From Bacillus sp. J37 (GTDB lineage: Bacteria; Bacillota; Bacilli; Bacillales; Bacillaceae), in assembly GCF_000518865.1 (NCBI RefSeq), contig NZ_JAEK01000001.1, positions 62,001 through 126,000 of the forward strand: a stretch of DNA of 64,000 nucleotides, read 5' to 3'. The notes under the pieces were generated by a model. That model did not search any database and was not told the DNA's origin. It saw only the letters and a program-made list of their open reading frames with translations. The translations under genes were made by a program, and so were the position numbers. Shown here one piece after another: positions 19,693 through 29,302 of the stretch; within the stretch, counting starts at the first letter, position 1, and every line of letters starts with the position of its first letter.

Positions 19693-22332
19693 ATGAGAAA
19701 TTTACAATCTGCAGAAGTTCGTCAAATGTTTTTGGATTTCTTTAAAGAAAAAGGTCATGATGTTGAACCGAGTGCATCACTCGTTCCTCATGAAGATCCA
19801 ACATTACTTTGGATTAATAGCGGGGTAGCAACATTAAAGAAATACTTTGATGGACGTGTCATTCCAGCAAACCCTAGAATTTGTAATGCACAAAAGTCCA
19901 TTAGAACAAATGATATTGAAAATGTCGGTAAAACAGCAAGACATCACACATTCTTTGAAATGTTAGGAAACTTTTCTATTGGTGATTATTTTAAAGGTGA
20001 AGCAATCGAATGGGCGTGGGAGTTTCTTACAGATGCAAAATGGATTGGATTCGATCCTGAGAAACTTTCTGTTACGATCCACCCTGAAGATCATGAGGCA
20101 TTTGATATTTGGAAAGATAAAATTGGCATTCCAGAAGAGCGCATTATCCGTTTAGAAGGGAACTTCTGGGACATCGGGGAAGGACCAAGTGGACCAAATA
20201 CAGAAATTTTCTATGATCGTGGCGAAGAGTATGGGAATGATCTAAGCGATCCTGAATTATATCCTGGTGGAGAAAATGAACGATATTTAGAAGTATGGAA
20301 CCTTGTATTTTCTCAATTTAATCATAATCCGGATGGAACATATACGCCGCTTCCGAAGAAAAATATCGATACCGGAATGGGATTGGAACGAATGGTATCT
20401 GTCATTCAAAATGTCCCAACAAACTTTGATACAGATCTTTTCATCCCGATTATTAGAGCAACTGAGCAAATCTCTGACGAACAGTACCGTAAGGATCAAG
20501 AAAAGGATGTTGCTTTTAAAGTAATTGCCGATCACGTTCGTACAGTAAGCTTTGCTATTAGTGATGGCGCTCTTCCATCAAATGAAGGTCGTGGATATGT
20601 ACTGCGACGTTTATTAAGAAGAGCTGTTCGGTATGCTAAACAAATTAATATCAACCGTCCATTCATGTTTGAATTGGTTCCTGTTGTCGCTGAAGTTATG
20701 GTTGATTTTTATCCCGAAGTTAAAGCAAAGACAGACTTCATTCAAAAAGTGATTAAAAATGAAGAAGAACGCTTCCATGAGACATTAAATGAAGGCTTAA
20801 CAATTTTAAGTGAAGTGATGAAAACTCAAAAAGGAAACGGCAATGATGTCATTCCTGGAGAGGATGTTTTCCGTTTATACGATACATACGGATTCCCAGT
20901 CGAATTAACGGAAGAGTATGCAGAAGAAGAAGGCATGAAAATTGACCATGAAGGCTTTGATAGAGAAATGGAAGCACAACGTGATCGTGCACGTGCTGCT
21001 ATGCAGAAGGTTGATTCAATGCAAGTCCAAGGTGGCATGTTAGGCGAGATTAAGCTTGAAAGCAAATTTGTAGGATATGACCAATTTGTTGTAGAAAATG
21101 CGACAGCGGTTGTTATTGTGAAAAATGGAGATGTCATTCAAGAAGCTCATGAAGGGGAAGAAGTACAACTAATTCTAGATCAGACTCCTTTCTACGCTGA
21201 AAGTGGTGGACAAATTGCGGATATTGGTACTCTTTCAAGTGAAAAAGCTGTTCTAAAGGTAAAAGATGTTCAAAAAGCTCCAAATGGTCAAAATCTGCAT
21301 AATGTAATTGTAGAAAGTGGCACAATTCAAACAGGTGATCAACTAACTGCAAGGGTTTTAGAAGAAAACAGAAGTGGTATTGTAAAAAATCACACGGCAA
21401 CACACTTGTTACATCAAGCCTTAAAAGATGTGTTAGGAACACATGTAAATCAAGCAGGATCATTAGTAACGTCAGATCGCTTAAGGTTTGATTTTTCTCA
21501 TTTTGGTCAAGTTACACAAGATGAGTTAGTTCGAATCGAACAAATTGTAAATGAACAAATTTGGAAAAGCATTGACGTTCAAATTGATTATAAGTCGCTG
21601 ACAGAAGCAAAAGAGATGGGGGCTATGGCCCTGTTCGGAGAAAAGTATGGTAATATCGTCCGTGTTGTTCAGGTTGGTGGCTACAGCTTAGAACTGTGTG
21701 GCGGTTGTCACGTACAAAATACTTCTTCAATTGGTATTTTCAAAATTATTACAGAAACAGGAATTGGAGCAGGTACAAGACGAATTGAGGCTGTTACAGG
21801 CAAAGCGGCATATGAGCTAACAAATGAACAATATGGTAGACTTCAAGAAGCTGCAGAACTATTAAAATCCAACCCTAGAGATATCGTGTCAAGAATAACC
21901 GGCCTTTTACAGGATTACCGTGCCCTACAGCGTGAAAATGAGTCTTTGACAACAAAGCTTGGAAATTTAGAAGCAGGTAATATCGTTGATCAAGCTGTCA
22001 CAATAAATGGTGTAACTGTATTGGCTGCAAAAGTGAATGCAAAAGACATGAATAGTCTTCGAGGTATGATGGATGACTTGAAAAATAAATTGCAATCAGC
22101 TATTGTTGTTCTCGGAGCTAGTGAAGATGGAAAAGTGAATCTTGTAGCGGGTGTGACAAAAGATCTAGTCGATAAAGGCTACCATGCTGGAAAGTTAATA
22201 AAAGAAGTGGCAGAACGCTGTGGTGGAAAAGGTGGCGGTCGTCCTGAAATGGCTCAAGCAGGTGCGAAACAACCTGAAAAGTTGACAGAAGCACTTAAAT
22301 ATGTCGAAGAATGGGTTGAATCCGTTTTATAA
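19693..22332 (+). CDS. alaS: Alanyl-tRNA synthetase
   Basis: It charges tRNA-Ala, recognising the G3:U70 pair. The 879-residue protein has the class II catalytic core ([20 protein letters not shown] near 80-100), the editing domain with zinc ligands H567, H571 (HTATH), C669 and H673 (CGGCH), a coiled coil near 705-745 and the C-Ala domain ending with [22 protein letters not shown] site precedes the ATG. It is transcribed from the T-box-controlled promoter. Confidence 0.98.
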   Translation: MRNLQSAEVRQMFLDFFKEKGHDVEPSASLVPHEDPTLLWINSGVATLKKYFDGRVIPANPRICNAQKSIRTNDIENVGKTARHHTFFEMLGNFSIGDYFKGEAIEWAWEFLTDAKWIGFDPEKLSVTIHPEDHEAFDIWKDKIGIPEERIIRLEGNFWDIGEGPSGPNTEIFYDRGEEYGNDLSDPELYPGGENERYLEVWNLVFSQFNHNPDGTYTPLPKKNIDTGMGLERMVSVIQNVPTNFDTDLFIPIIRATEQISDEQYRKDQEKDVAFKVIADHVRTVSFAISDGALPSNEGRGYVLRRLLRRAVRYAKQININRPFMFELVPVVAEVMVDFYPEVKAKTDFIQKVIKNEEERFHETLNEGLTILSEVMKTQKGNGNDVIPGEDVFRLYDTYGFPVELTEEYAEEEGMKIDHEGFDREMEAQRDRARAAMQKVDSMQVQGGMLGEIKLESKFVGYDQFVVENATAVVIVKNGDVIQEAHEGEEVQLILDQTPFYAESGGQIADIGTLSSEKAVLKVKDVQKAPNGQNLHNVIVESGTIQTGDQLTARVLEENRSGIVKNHTATHLLHQALKDVLGTHVNQAGSLVTSDRLRFDFSHFGQVTQDELVRIEQIVNEQIWKSIDVQIDYKSLTEAKEMGAMALFGEKYGNIVRVVQVGGYSLELCGGCHVQNTSSIGIFKIITETGIGAGTRRIEAVTGKAAYELTNEQYGRLQEAAELLKSNPRDIVSRITGLLQDYRALQRENESLTTKLGNLEAGNIVDQAVTINGVTVLAAKVNAKDMNSLRGMMDDLKNKLQSAIVVLGASEDGKVNLVAGVTKDLVDKGYHAGKLIKEVAERCGGKGGGRPEMAQAGAKQPEKLTEALKYVEEWVESVL

Positions 22333-22410
22333 TTAGGAAAAGTAGTGTAAAATGTAGGTAAGATAGGACAAGCAGATTCCAATTATGAATCTGAGAAAGA
22401 GGTGCGAACG

Positions 22411-22677
22411 GTGAGTTCATTTGATAAAACAATGAAATTCAACTTTTCTGATGAAACGGTCGAAACGAATGTAAACGAAGTTCTTTATACTGTATACGAT
22501 GCGTTACAGGAAAAAGGGTATAATCCTATAAACCAAATTGTAGGATATTTACTTTCTGGTGATCCTGCCTACATTCCAAGACATCGTGATGCCCGGAATT
22601 TAATTCGCAAGCTTGAGAGAGATGAATTAATTGAGGAGCTAGTTAAGTCTTACTTACAAAAAAACCGAGAGGCATAA
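22411..22677 (+). CDS. yrzL: IreB-family regulatory phosphoprotein (YrzL, UPF0297)
   Basis: The 88-residue protein starts [13 protein letters not shown] and keeps the family core [21 protein letters not shown]. In Enterococcus the homologue IreB is phosphorylated by the PASTA kinase IreK and affects cephalosporin resistance; a similar role here is inference. I choose GTG at 22411, with AAAGAGGTG upstream, over the in-frame GTG at 22402, because the former gives the family N-terminus. It is one base from ruvX (operon). Confidence 0.93.
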   Translation: MSSFDKTMKFNFSDETVETNVNEVLYTVYDALQEKGYNPINQIVGYLLSGDPAYIPRHRDARNLIRKLERDELIEELVKSYLQKNREA

Positions 22678-22678
22678 T

Positions 22679-23095
22679 ATGCGAATACTAGGATTAGATT
22701 TAGGCTCCAAAACACTTGGAGTCGCAGTGAGTGATGAACTGGGCTGGACTGCTCAGGGAATTGAAACGATTAAAATTAATGAGGAAAGCCGAGACTATCA
22801 ATTAGGAAGGCTTTCTGATATTATCGAACAGCACAGTGTAGAGAAAATTGTACTCGGTATGCCCAAAAATATGAATGGAACCATAGGCCCGAGAGCTGAA
22901 GCAAGTCAAAGGTTTTCTGAAATATTAACAAAAAAGTTTAATCTTCCTGTAATTTTATGGGACGAACGCTTAACCACAATGGCAGCCGAGAAAATGCTGA
23001 TTTCTGCTGATGTTAGCCGAAAAAAAAGAAAGCAAGTCATTGATAAGATGGCAGCAGTGATGATCTTGCAGGGCTATTTAGATAGTCTAAACTAG
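22679..23095 (+). CDS. ruvX: RuvX/YqgF-type putative Holliday junction resolvase (YrrK)
   Basis: A 138-residue RNase H-fold protein: [16 protein letters not shown] at the N-terminus with the first catalytic Asp (D6-D7 region), [13 protein letters not shown] in the middle and the WDERLTT motif near 100-106. Family members are proposed to act in 16S rRNA 5' maturation or as junction nucleases. It lies in the conserved yrzL-ruvX-yrzB operon. Confidence 0.92.
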   Translation: MRILGLDLGSKTLGVAVSDELGWTAQGIETIKINEESRDYQLGRLSDIIEQHSVEKIVLGMPKNMNGTIGPRAEASQRFSEILTKKFNLPVILWDERLTTMAAEKMLISADVSRKKRKQVIDKMAAVMILQGYLDSLN

Positions 23096-23124
23096 AAATA
23101 CAAAATAAATCTTGAGGTGAAAAC

Positions 23125-23409
23125 ATGGATCACGGAGAAAAACAAATTACAGTTATCGATGAAAACGGAAATGAACAATTATGTGAAGTCTTATTCACTT
23201 TTGAATCTGAAGAATTCAAAAAATCATATGTACTGTATTACCCGGTTGGAGCAGATGAAGATGATAATGAAGAAATTGAAATTCATGCTTCAAGCTTTAA
23301 TCCACACGCGAATGGTGAAGATGGAGAATTAGAGCCGGTTGAAACAGATGAAGAGTGGGATTTAATTGAAGAAATGTTAAATACATTTCTTGACGAAGAG
23401 GAAGAATAA
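23125..23409 (+). CDS. yrzB: DUF1292 protein YrzB
   Basis: A 94-residue very acidic protein ([14 protein letters not shown], ending FLDEEEE) of the DUF1292/UPF0473 family. The N-terminal pattern [20 protein letters not shown] is family-typical. Function unknown; the position after ruvX is conserved. A CTTGAGGTG site precedes the ATG. A strong terminator follows directly. Confidence 0.9.
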   Translation: MDHGEKQITVIDENGNEQLCEVLFTFESEEFKKSYVLYYPVGADEDDNEEIEIHASSFNPHANGEDGELEPVETDEEWDLIEEMLNTFLDEEEE

Positions 23410-23414
23410 GAACG

Positions 23415-23453
23415 AAAAGGTGCAAAGGAGAACATCTCCTTTGCACCTTTTTT
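23415..23453 (+). terminator. Intrinsic terminator after yrzB
   Basis: AAAGGTGCAAAGGAGA and TCTCCTTTGCACCTTT form a near-perfect stem with a very short loop, followed by T. It ends the alaS/yrzL-ruvX-yrzB unit. Confidence 0.93.
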
Positions 23454-23500
23454 CCTTTCCGGTGCAAAGTAAGTGTGATTTCCATAAATCATGTAATTTA

Positions 23501-23532
23501 TTGCCGAATCGTCCAGAACATTGTAGTATAAT
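23501..23532 (+). promoter_or_regulatory. Probable mltG promoter
   Basis: TTGCCG (23501-23506) with TAGTAT (23524-23529, 17-base spacer) or TATAAT (23527-23532, 20-base spacer). The start would lie just upstream of mltG. Confidence 0.5.
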
Positions 23533-23555
23533 AATGGGGTGAAAGGGGGATATAC

Positions 23556-24680
23556 ATGTCTGAAGATCCGAAAAAGGATACATTCCGTAAAAACCTAATG
23601 CAAAAACAAAGTGAGGCAAAGGTAGTTAGAAGAATTGTATTAACCGTTTTTATTATTCTTATTATTGCTTTTTCAGGAATAATCGGAGGCGGTTATCTAT
23701 ATATAAAATCTTCTCTAGAACCAGTAGATCCTAATGATCAGACAGCAATAGAAGTCACAATACCAATTGGTTCATCTGTATCAACTATCTCAAGAATTCT
23801 GGAAGAGCATGACATTATTAAGGATGACCGGATATTTAAGTATTATATAAAGTTTAAAAATGAGTCAGGCTTCCAAGCTGGAGATTATAAATTAAACAAA
23901 TCTATGACTTTTAAGGATATTATTACAAGTCTTAAAGAAGGAAAATTGCTAAGTGAAGCAGCCTTTCAGATTACAATCCCAGAAGGTAGACAATTAACCG
24001 AGATAGCATCTATTATTGCAAATCATACTGATTTTGAGGAAACAGAGATTCTTGCAACATTAACAGATAAAGAATTTATTAACTCGATGAAAGCAAAATA
24101 CCCTGATCTTTTAACAGATGATATTTATGGAGAAAATGTGAAATATGCTCTTGAGGGATATTTGTTTCCGGCAACTTATCCATATTACAAAGAAAAACCA
24201 ACCATTGAAGAAGTGATAGAACCAATGGTGAAAAAAACAAGTGAGATTGTAGCAAAGTACATTCCAAAGCTTCAGGAACAAAAAATGAGTGTCCATGAAT
24301 TTGTTACAATGGCTTCGCTTATTGAAGAAGAAGCAACAGAAAAAGCAGATCGCGAAAAGATCTCAAGTGTCTTTTATAACCGAATCGACGTAAACATGCC
24401 TTTACAAACAGATCCAACCGTATTATATGCGTTGGGAGAACACAAAGATCGAGTATTATATGAAGATCTTGAAGTGAAATCTCCGTATAATACGTATCAA
24501 AATAAGGGACTTCCACCAGGACCGATTGCTAATGCAGGTGAAGTTTCATTTGTGGCAGCTCTAACTCCTGAAGATACAGATTTCTTATATTTCCTTGCAA
24601 CAGGTGAGGGAGAAGTTATCTTTACAAAAACACTCGAGGAACATAATAAAGCTAAAAGTAAATATATTACAAACAACTAA
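23556..24680 (+). CDS. mltG: Endolytic transglycosylase MltG (YrrL)
   Basis: MltG is a membrane-anchored lytic transglycosylase that cuts nascent peptidoglycan strands. The 374-residue protein has a short cytoplasmic N-terminus, one membrane segment (about 27-50, TVFIILIIAFSGIIGGGYLYI in part), a LysM-like region (IPIGSSVSTISRILEE) and the YceG catalytic domain with the ASLIEEEA segment near 253-260. SPYNTYQNKGLPPGPIANAG near the end is family-typical. An AAAGGGGG site precedes the ATG. Confidence 0.94.
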   Translation: MSEDPKKDTFRKNLMQKQSEAKVVRRIVLTVFIILIIAFSGIIGGGYLYIKSSLEPVDPNDQTAIEVTIPIGSSVSTISRILEEHDIIKDDRIFKYYIKFKNESGFQAGDYKLNKSMTFKDIITSLKEGKLLSEAAFQITIPEGRQLTEIASIIANHTDFEETEILATLTDKEFINSMKAKYPDLLTDDIYGENVKYALEGYLFPATYPYYKEKPTIEEVIEPMVKKTSEIVAKYIPKLQEQKMSVHEFVTMASLIEEEATEKADREKISSVFYNRIDVNMPLQTDPTVLYALGEHKDRVLYEDLEVKSPYNTYQNKGLPPGPIANAGEVSFVAALTPEDTDFLYFLATGEGEVIFTKTLEEHNKAKSKYITNN

Positions 24681-24697
24681 ATGTCGTTTTTAGAAAT

Positions 24698-24740
24698 AAG
24701 AAAGGGAACGCAGTTATTCTATTCGCATTCCCTTTCTTGT
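24698..24740 (+). terminator. Intrinsic terminator after mltG
   Basis: AAGAAAGGGAA and TTCCCTTTCTT with an inner loop; the trailing sequence is TGTTGTGG, so the T tract is within the stem arm. Confidence 0.75.
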
Positions 24741-24759
24741 TGTGGTAAAATATATCGAG

Positions 24760-24787
24760 TTGTTAGTTGGACGACGATTTTTATAAT
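24760..24787 (+). promoter_or_regulatory. Promoter of the trmR-trhP1-trhP2-udk operon
   Basis: TTGTTA (24760-24765), a 16-base spacer and TATAAT (24782-24787). The predicted start is near 24794. Confidence 0.6.
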
Positions 24788-24795
24788 TTTTGAAC

Positions 24796-24827
24796 AAGAG
24801 TTCTCTATGTATGAGGCTCTTCTTTTT
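24796..24827 (+). terminator. Terminator-like hairpin in the trmR leader
   Basis: AAGAG-TT-CTC-TATGTAT-GAG-G-CTCTT forms an interrupted 8-bp stem followed by CTTTTT. It lies directly after the predicted transcription start and about 80 bases before trmR, so it could attenuate the operon. Confidence 0.45.
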
Positions 24828-24906
24828 AGTGTTTACCATTTGTGACGAATGTTAGCAAAAAAGAAACTTAGGTTTATGATTGCAATACATGAACAGGAGG
24901 GCAATC

Positions 24907-25554
24907 ATGTTAGATCAAGATGTTATTACGTATGTAGAAAATTTAATACCGAATTCATCACCCTACGTTAAGCAAATGGAAGAGTTTGCGAAACAACATG
25001 AAGTGCCAATAATGGAGAAAGTTGGTATTGAGGTTTTGCTTTTACTTTTATCCATGCAGCAGCCAAGGAGAATTTTTGAAATTGGAACAGCGATTGGTTA
25101 TTCAGCCATTAGAATGGCGACACATTTGCCCCAAACCCAAATTGTTACGGTTGAGCTTGATGAGGAACGGTATCACCAAGCGAACAAACATATCCATGAA
25201 TTAGGTTTAGAAAACCGAATTAAAACCTTTTTAGGAGATGCTCTGTCTATTTCAGAAGAAGTTAAACAATATGGACCATTTGACGCATTATTTATAGATG
25301 CTACAAAAGCAAAATACAAGAAATTTTTTACATTATATGAACCGATGTTAGCTGAAGATGGCATTATCTATTCAGATAACGTGTTATTTAAAGGAACTGT
25401 TGCCCGAGATCGTTCAGAACTTAAAACGAGAAGGCAGCGTACTCTTGTTCGAAAGCTGGATGAGTATAATCAAATGCTTTCAACTCTAGAAGGATATCAT
25501 ACAACGATTATACCTGTTGGCGATGGAATTGCAGTAACAAAGAAAATGAAATAA
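24907..25554 (+). CDS. trmR: tRNA 5-hydroxyuridine methyltransferase TrmR (YrrM)
   Basis: TrmR methylates ho5U34 to mo5U34 in tRNAs with SAM, extending wobble decoding. The product is a 215-residue class I methyltransferase of the O-methyltransferase family 3: motif I IGTAIGYSA at about 59-67, the acidic end TVELDEERY and the LFIDATKAKYKKFF motif. An AGGAGGG site supports the ATG at 24907. The neighbours trhP1 and trhP2 produce its ho5U substrate, so the pathway is complete in one operon. Confidence 0.92.
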   Translation: MLDQDVITYVENLIPNSSPYVKQMEEFAKQHEVPIMEKVGIEVLLLLLSMQQPRRIFEIGTAIGYSAIRMATHLPQTQIVTVELDEERYHQANKHIHELGLENRIKTFLGDALSISEEVKQYGPFDALFIDATKAKYKKFFTLYEPMLAEDGIIYSDNVLFKGTVARDRSELKTRRQRTLVRKLDEYNQMLSTLEGYHTTIIPVGDGIAVTKKMK

Positions 25555-25568
25555 AAGAGGTGTGAAAA

Positions 25569-26501
25569 ATGCAAAAACCAGAATTATTAGTTACACCTAA
25601 ATCAGTAAACGATGTTCTTCCATTAATTGAAGCTGGTGCAGATGCGTTTATGATTGGAGAACAAAGATTTGGGCTGCGCCTTGCAGGGGAATTCTCAAGA
25701 GACCAAGTGAAACAAGCAATAGAAATTGCTCATCATCATAATAAAAAAGTATATGTTGCCATGAATGCTATTTTCCATAACGAAGCAATCGAAGATATAG
25801 AAAACTATTTATCCTTTTTAACAGAGGTAAGTCCTGACGCAGTTGTGTTTGGTGATCCGGCTGTTTTAATGGCAGCAAATGAAGTGGCACCCGATTTAAA
25901 CCTTCATTGGAACACTGAAACAACAGCAACAAACTGGTATACATGTAATTATTGGGGGAGAAAAGGTGCAAAGCGTGCGGTACTTGCACGTGAATTAAGT
26001 ATGGATGCCATTATTGAAACAAAAGAACATGCAGAGGTTGAGATTGAGGTACAGGTGCACGGGATGACGTGTATGTTCCAATCAAAACGTACACTTTTGG
26101 GCAATTATTTTGAGTATCAAGGTAAGGCATTAAAAGTGGAAAACCGTACAGATACCAAGGAAATGATGTTTTTATTTGATCCTGAAAGGGATAATAAATA
26201 TCCAATCTTTGAAGATGTGAATGGAACACATATTATGAGTCCAAATGATATCTGTATCATTGATGAGCTTGGAGACATGATTGACGCAGGAATTGACTCC
26301 TTCAAGATTGATGGAGTATTACAAACTTCAGACTATATTATAGAGGTCACAAAAAAGTACAGAAAAGCAATTGATCTTTATGTTGAAGACAATGCGAAGT
26401 ACGAAGAAGCAAAAGATGTACTTTTAGAAGAAATTGAAAACATACAGGCGAAGAACCGCTCATTAGATACAGGCTTTTTCTTTAAAGAAACCGTTTATTA
26501 A
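25569..26501 (+). CDS. trhP1: tRNA hydroxylation protein TrhP1 (YrrN, U32 peptidase family)
   Basis: The 310-residue U32-family protein works with its paralog in prephenate-dependent hydroxylation of U34 in tRNA (known for B. subtilis YrrN/YrrO). Visible family marks are ELLVTPKSVNDVLPLIEAGADAFMIG at the N-terminus (given in part) and VQVHGMTCMFQSKRTLLGNY near 160-180, which aligns with the cysteine-bearing region of its paralog but with fewer cysteines. The start codon follows AAAGAGGTG. Confidence 0.92.
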   Translation: MQKPELLVTPKSVNDVLPLIEAGADAFMIGEQRFGLRLAGEFSRDQVKQAIEIAHHHNKKVYVAMNAIFHNEAIEDIENYLSFLTEVSPDAVVFGDPAVLMAANEVAPDLNLHWNTETTATNWYTCNYWGRKGAKRAVLARELSMDAIIETKEHAEVEIEVQVHGMTCMFQSKRTLLGNYFEYQGKALKVENRTDTKEMMFLFDPERDNKYPIFEDVNGTHIMSPNDICIIDELGDMIDAGIDSFKIDGVLQTSDYIIEVTKKYRKAIDLYVEDNAKYEEAKDVLLEEIENIQAKNRSLDTGFFFKETVY

Positions 26502-26537
26502 TTTGAATAGTTTTAGTGCAAAAAGGGAGTGAAAAAA

Positions 26538-27806
26538 GTGACGACAGTTATAGATAAAATATCTACAATCATCGATGGAAAACGTGTAATAACGAAGAAG
26601 CCAGAGTTATTAGCTCCAGCAGGAAATTTAGAAAAGTTAAAAATTGCCGTTCATTATGGTGCGGATGCTGTATTTATTGGAGGTCAGGAATATGGTCTTC
26701 GTTCAAATGCCGGTAATTTTTCTTTAGAGGAAATGGCAGAAGGTGTACAGTTCGCTGATAAATATGGAGCGAAAATCTATGTTACAACTAATATTTTTGC
26801 ACATAATGAAAACATGGACGGACTTGATGAATATTTAATAGGATTACAGAATGCAGGTGTAACAGGAATTATTGTTGCTGACCCGCTTATCATCGAAACA
26901 TGCCGTCGTGTGGCACCGAAACTTGAAGTTCATTTAAGTACACAGCAATCTCTTTCAAACTGGAAAGCTGTCCAGTTTTGGAAGGAAGAAGGATTAGAGC
27001 GTGTCGTTTTAGCTCGTGAAACAAGTGCTGAGGAAATAAAGGAAATGAAAGAAAAGGTTGATATTGAGATTGAAGCCTTTATCCATGGTGCAATGTGTAT
27101 TGCTTATTCCGGACGCTGTACATTAAGTAACCATATGACTGCACGTGACTCAAACCGCGGCGGTTGCTGTCAGTCATGTCGTTGGGACTATGACTTGTTT
27201 AAGCTTGAAAACAATCAAGAAGTGGCTTTATTCAATGAAGATGATGCATCGTTTGCAATGAGTCCAATGGATTTAAATTTAATTGAATCTATTCCTAAAA
27301 TGATTGAACTTGGAATTGACAGTTTAAAGATTGAAGGAAGAATGAAATCAATTCACTATATTGCTACAGTTGTGAGTGTCTATCGTAAAGTCATTGATGC
27401 TTACTGTGCTGATCCTGAGAACTTTGAGATAAACCCTGAATGGTTAAAAGAACTTAGTAAATGTGCTAACCGAGAAACAGCTTCTGCCTTCTTTGAAGGA
27501 GTTCCCGGCTATAAACAACAAATGTTTGGCGAGCATAGTAAGAAAACCGAGTATGATTTTGCCGGACTTGTATTAGATTATAACAAAGATACACAATTGG
27601 TTACCCTGCAGCAACGTAACCACTTTAAAATAGGTGAAACAGTTGAATTCTTTGGTCCGGAAATCGAAAACTTTACACAAACAATTGAGAAGATTTGGGA
27701 TGAAGATGGAAAAGAGCTAGATGCAGCTCGCCATCCACTACAAATTGTGACTTTTAAAGTAGATAAACCCGTCTTCGTAAACAACATGATGCGAAAGGGG
27801 TTCTAA
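26538..27806 (+). CDS. trhP2: tRNA hydroxylation protein TrhP2 (YrrO, U32 peptidase family)
   Basis: The 422-residue paralog of TrhP1 carries the conserved cysteines of the U32 family: [14 protein letters not shown] near 180-195 and [11 protein letters not shown] shortly after, which may hold an Fe-S cluster as proposed for TrhP. The GTG at 26538 is preferred over the GTG at 26529 because GGGAG is eight bases before it and it gives the B. subtilis length. It is cotranscribed with trmR, trhP1 and udk. Confidence 0.92.
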   Translation: MTTVIDKISTIIDGKRVITKKPELLAPAGNLEKLKIAVHYGADAVFIGGQEYGLRSNAGNFSLEEMAEGVQFADKYGAKIYVTTNIFAHNENMDGLDEYLIGLQNAGVTGIIVADPLIIETCRRVAPKLEVHLSTQQSLSNWKAVQFWKEEGLERVVLARETSAEEIKEMKEKVDIEIEAFIHGAMCIAYSGRCTLSNHMTARDSNRGGCCQSCRWDYDLFKLENNQEVALFNEDDASFAMSPMDLNLIESIPKMIELGIDSLKIEGRMKSIHYIATVVSVYRKVIDAYCADPENFEINPEWLKELSKCANRETASAFFEGVPGYKQQMFGEHSKKTEYDFAGLVLDYNKDTQLVTLQQRNHFKIGETVEFFGPEIENFTQTIEKIWDEDGKELDAARHPLQIVTFKVDKPVFVNNMMRKGF

Positions 27807-27811
27807 AAATA

Positions 27812-28447
27812 ATGGCGAAGAATCCGGTTGTAATAGGAGTTGCTGGAGGTTCAGGCTCAGGAAAAACAAGCGTGACAAAGGCAATTTACGAGCATTTTAA
27901 AGGTCATTCAATCTTAATGCTGGAACAGGATTTTTATTATAAAGATCAAAGTCATCTGCCATTTGAGCAGAGGTTAAATACAAATTATGACCACCCCCTT
28001 GCATTTGATAATGATTTATTAATTGAACATTTAAATGCATTAATGAATCATAATTCAATTGAAAAACCAGTTTATGATTATACATTGCATACTAGATCTG
28101 AAGATGTTATTATCGTGGAACCAAAAGATGTTATTATTCTTGAAGGTATCCTCATCTTAGAGGACGAGCGCTTACGCGAATTAATGGATATCAAACTATT
28201 TGTTGATACAGATGCTGATTTACGAATTATTCGTAGAATTCTTCGTGATATCAAAGAAAGAGGCCGTTCAATTGATTCGGTTATTGAACAATACATTTCA
28301 GTTGTAAGGCCAATGCATAACCAATTTATCGAGCCGACAAAGAGATATGCTGATATCATTATCCCTGAAGGTGGGCAAAATCACGTTGCAATTGACTTAA
28401 TGGTAACAAAAATTCAAACAATTCTTGAACTAAATGCAATTTTGTAA
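27812..28447 (+). CDS. udk: Uridine kinase
   Basis: It phosphorylates uridine and cytidine with ATP or GTP in pyrimidine salvage. The 211-residue protein has the P-loop GGSGSGKTS at about 11-19, YDHPLAFD and the IIEGILIL...LRELMD region typical of Udk, and [12 protein letters not shown]. An AAAGGGG site overlaps the end of trhP2; the gap is only five bases. Confidence 0.96.
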   Translation: MAKNPVVIGVAGGSGSGKTSVTKAIYEHFKGHSILMLEQDFYYKDQSHLPFEQRLNTNYDHPLAFDNDLLIEHLNALMNHNSIEKPVYDYTLHTRSEDVIIVEPKDVIILEGILILEDERLRELMDIKLFVDTDADLRIIRRILRDIKERGRSIDSVIEQYISVVRPMHNQFIEPTKRYADIIIPEGGQNHVAIDLMVTKIQTILELNAIL

Positions 28448-28542
28448 TAACATAGCATAGATAAAGTCTACTGTGATCATATTATGTATAAGTAATAAAA
28501 ATTATCTAGCTTTCTTTAAAAGCATCGTTTATATAAAATAGC

Positions 28543-28569
28543 GGGGCACATTGTTGCCCTTACTTTTTA
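28543..28569 (+). terminator. Possible weak terminator after udk
   Basis: GGGGCA and TGCCC form a short stem, followed by TTACTTTTTA. The rest of the 270-base gap before greA is AT-rich and without a clear gene; a promoter for greA is likely in it but not resolved. Confidence 0.35.
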
Positions 28570-28717
28570 CATACTGTGATAAACGATAAAGGGTTTAAAG
28601 CTTAAAAATTTTTTACTTAATCATGTAAATGTTTAGTTAATACATAAGCAAAAGGGTAAAGAATAGCATGAATGACTCAGTACGACCGGGAAGTCTACTA
28701 GAAGGAGTGGAATAAAC

Positions 28718-29191
28718 ATGGCACAAGAAAAAGTTTTTCCAATGACTAGAGAAGGTAAAGAAAAGCTCGAACAGGAGCTTGAATATTTGAAAACGGTTAA
28801 ACGTAAAGAAGTTGTAGAGAGAATAAAAATCGCTCGTAGCTTCGGAGATCTATCTGAGAACTCTGAGTATGATTCAGCGAAAGAAGAACAAGCATTTGTT
28901 GAAGGGCGTATTACAACTTTAGAAAATATGATTCGTAATGCAAAAATAATTGAGGGTGAAGCTGATACAAGTTCAGTATCACTTGGGCGTACAGTTACTT
29001 TTACTGAGCTTCCAGATGGCGATGAGGAAACATACACAATTGTAGGTAGTGCAGAGGCAGATCCATTTGAAGGTAAAATCTCGAATGATTCTCCAATTGC
29101 TAAAAGCTTACTTGGTAAAAAAGTAGGAGATGAAGTAACAGTTCAAACACCTGGTGGAGAAATGCTTGTGAAAATTGTGAATATTAGTTAA
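28718..29191 (+). CDS. greA: Transcription elongation factor GreA
   Basis: GreA rescues backtracked RNA polymerase by stimulating RNA cleavage. The 157-residue protein has the N-terminal coiled coil with the acidic tip ([16 protein letters not shown], about 44-59) and the C-terminal FKBP-like domain ([20 protein letters not shown]). A GAAGGAGTGG site precedes the ATG. It has its own terminator. Confidence 0.97.
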   Translation: MAQEKVFPMTREGKEKLEQELEYLKTVKRKEVVERIKIARSFGDLSENSEYDSAKEEQAFVEGRITTLENMIRNAKIIEGEADTSSVSLGRTVTFTELPDGDEETYTIVGSAEADPFEGKISNDSPIAKSLLGKKVGDEVTVQTPGGEMLVKIVNIS

Positions 29192-29206
29192 TAAAATGTT
29201 TATATC

Positions 29207-29248
29207 AGAAACACCTCGTCAAAAATGATGACGAGGTGTTTCTTTTTT
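29207..29248 (+). terminator. Intrinsic terminator after greA
   Basis: AGAAACACCTCGTCA and TGACGAGGTGTTTCT form a perfect stem, then TTTTT. Confidence 0.93.
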
Positions 29249-29302
29249 ATTCCTCTTTTCGATGAATAATAAGGGAAAGATCGGGCCTCAATGGAGGGAA
29301 CG

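Noticed and set aside
21134-21463. 109-codon minus-strand open frame inside alaS
   Set aside because: Leu/His-rich antisense shadow; alaS coding evidence is decisive.
23117-23332. 71-codon plus-strand frame overlapping yrzB
   Set aside because: Out-of-frame shadow of yrzB; the yrzB frame has the family sequence and ribosome site.
28633-29037. 134-codon open frame on the minus strand opposite greA
   Set aside because: Low-complexity Ser-rich shadow of greA codons; no start signals or family features.
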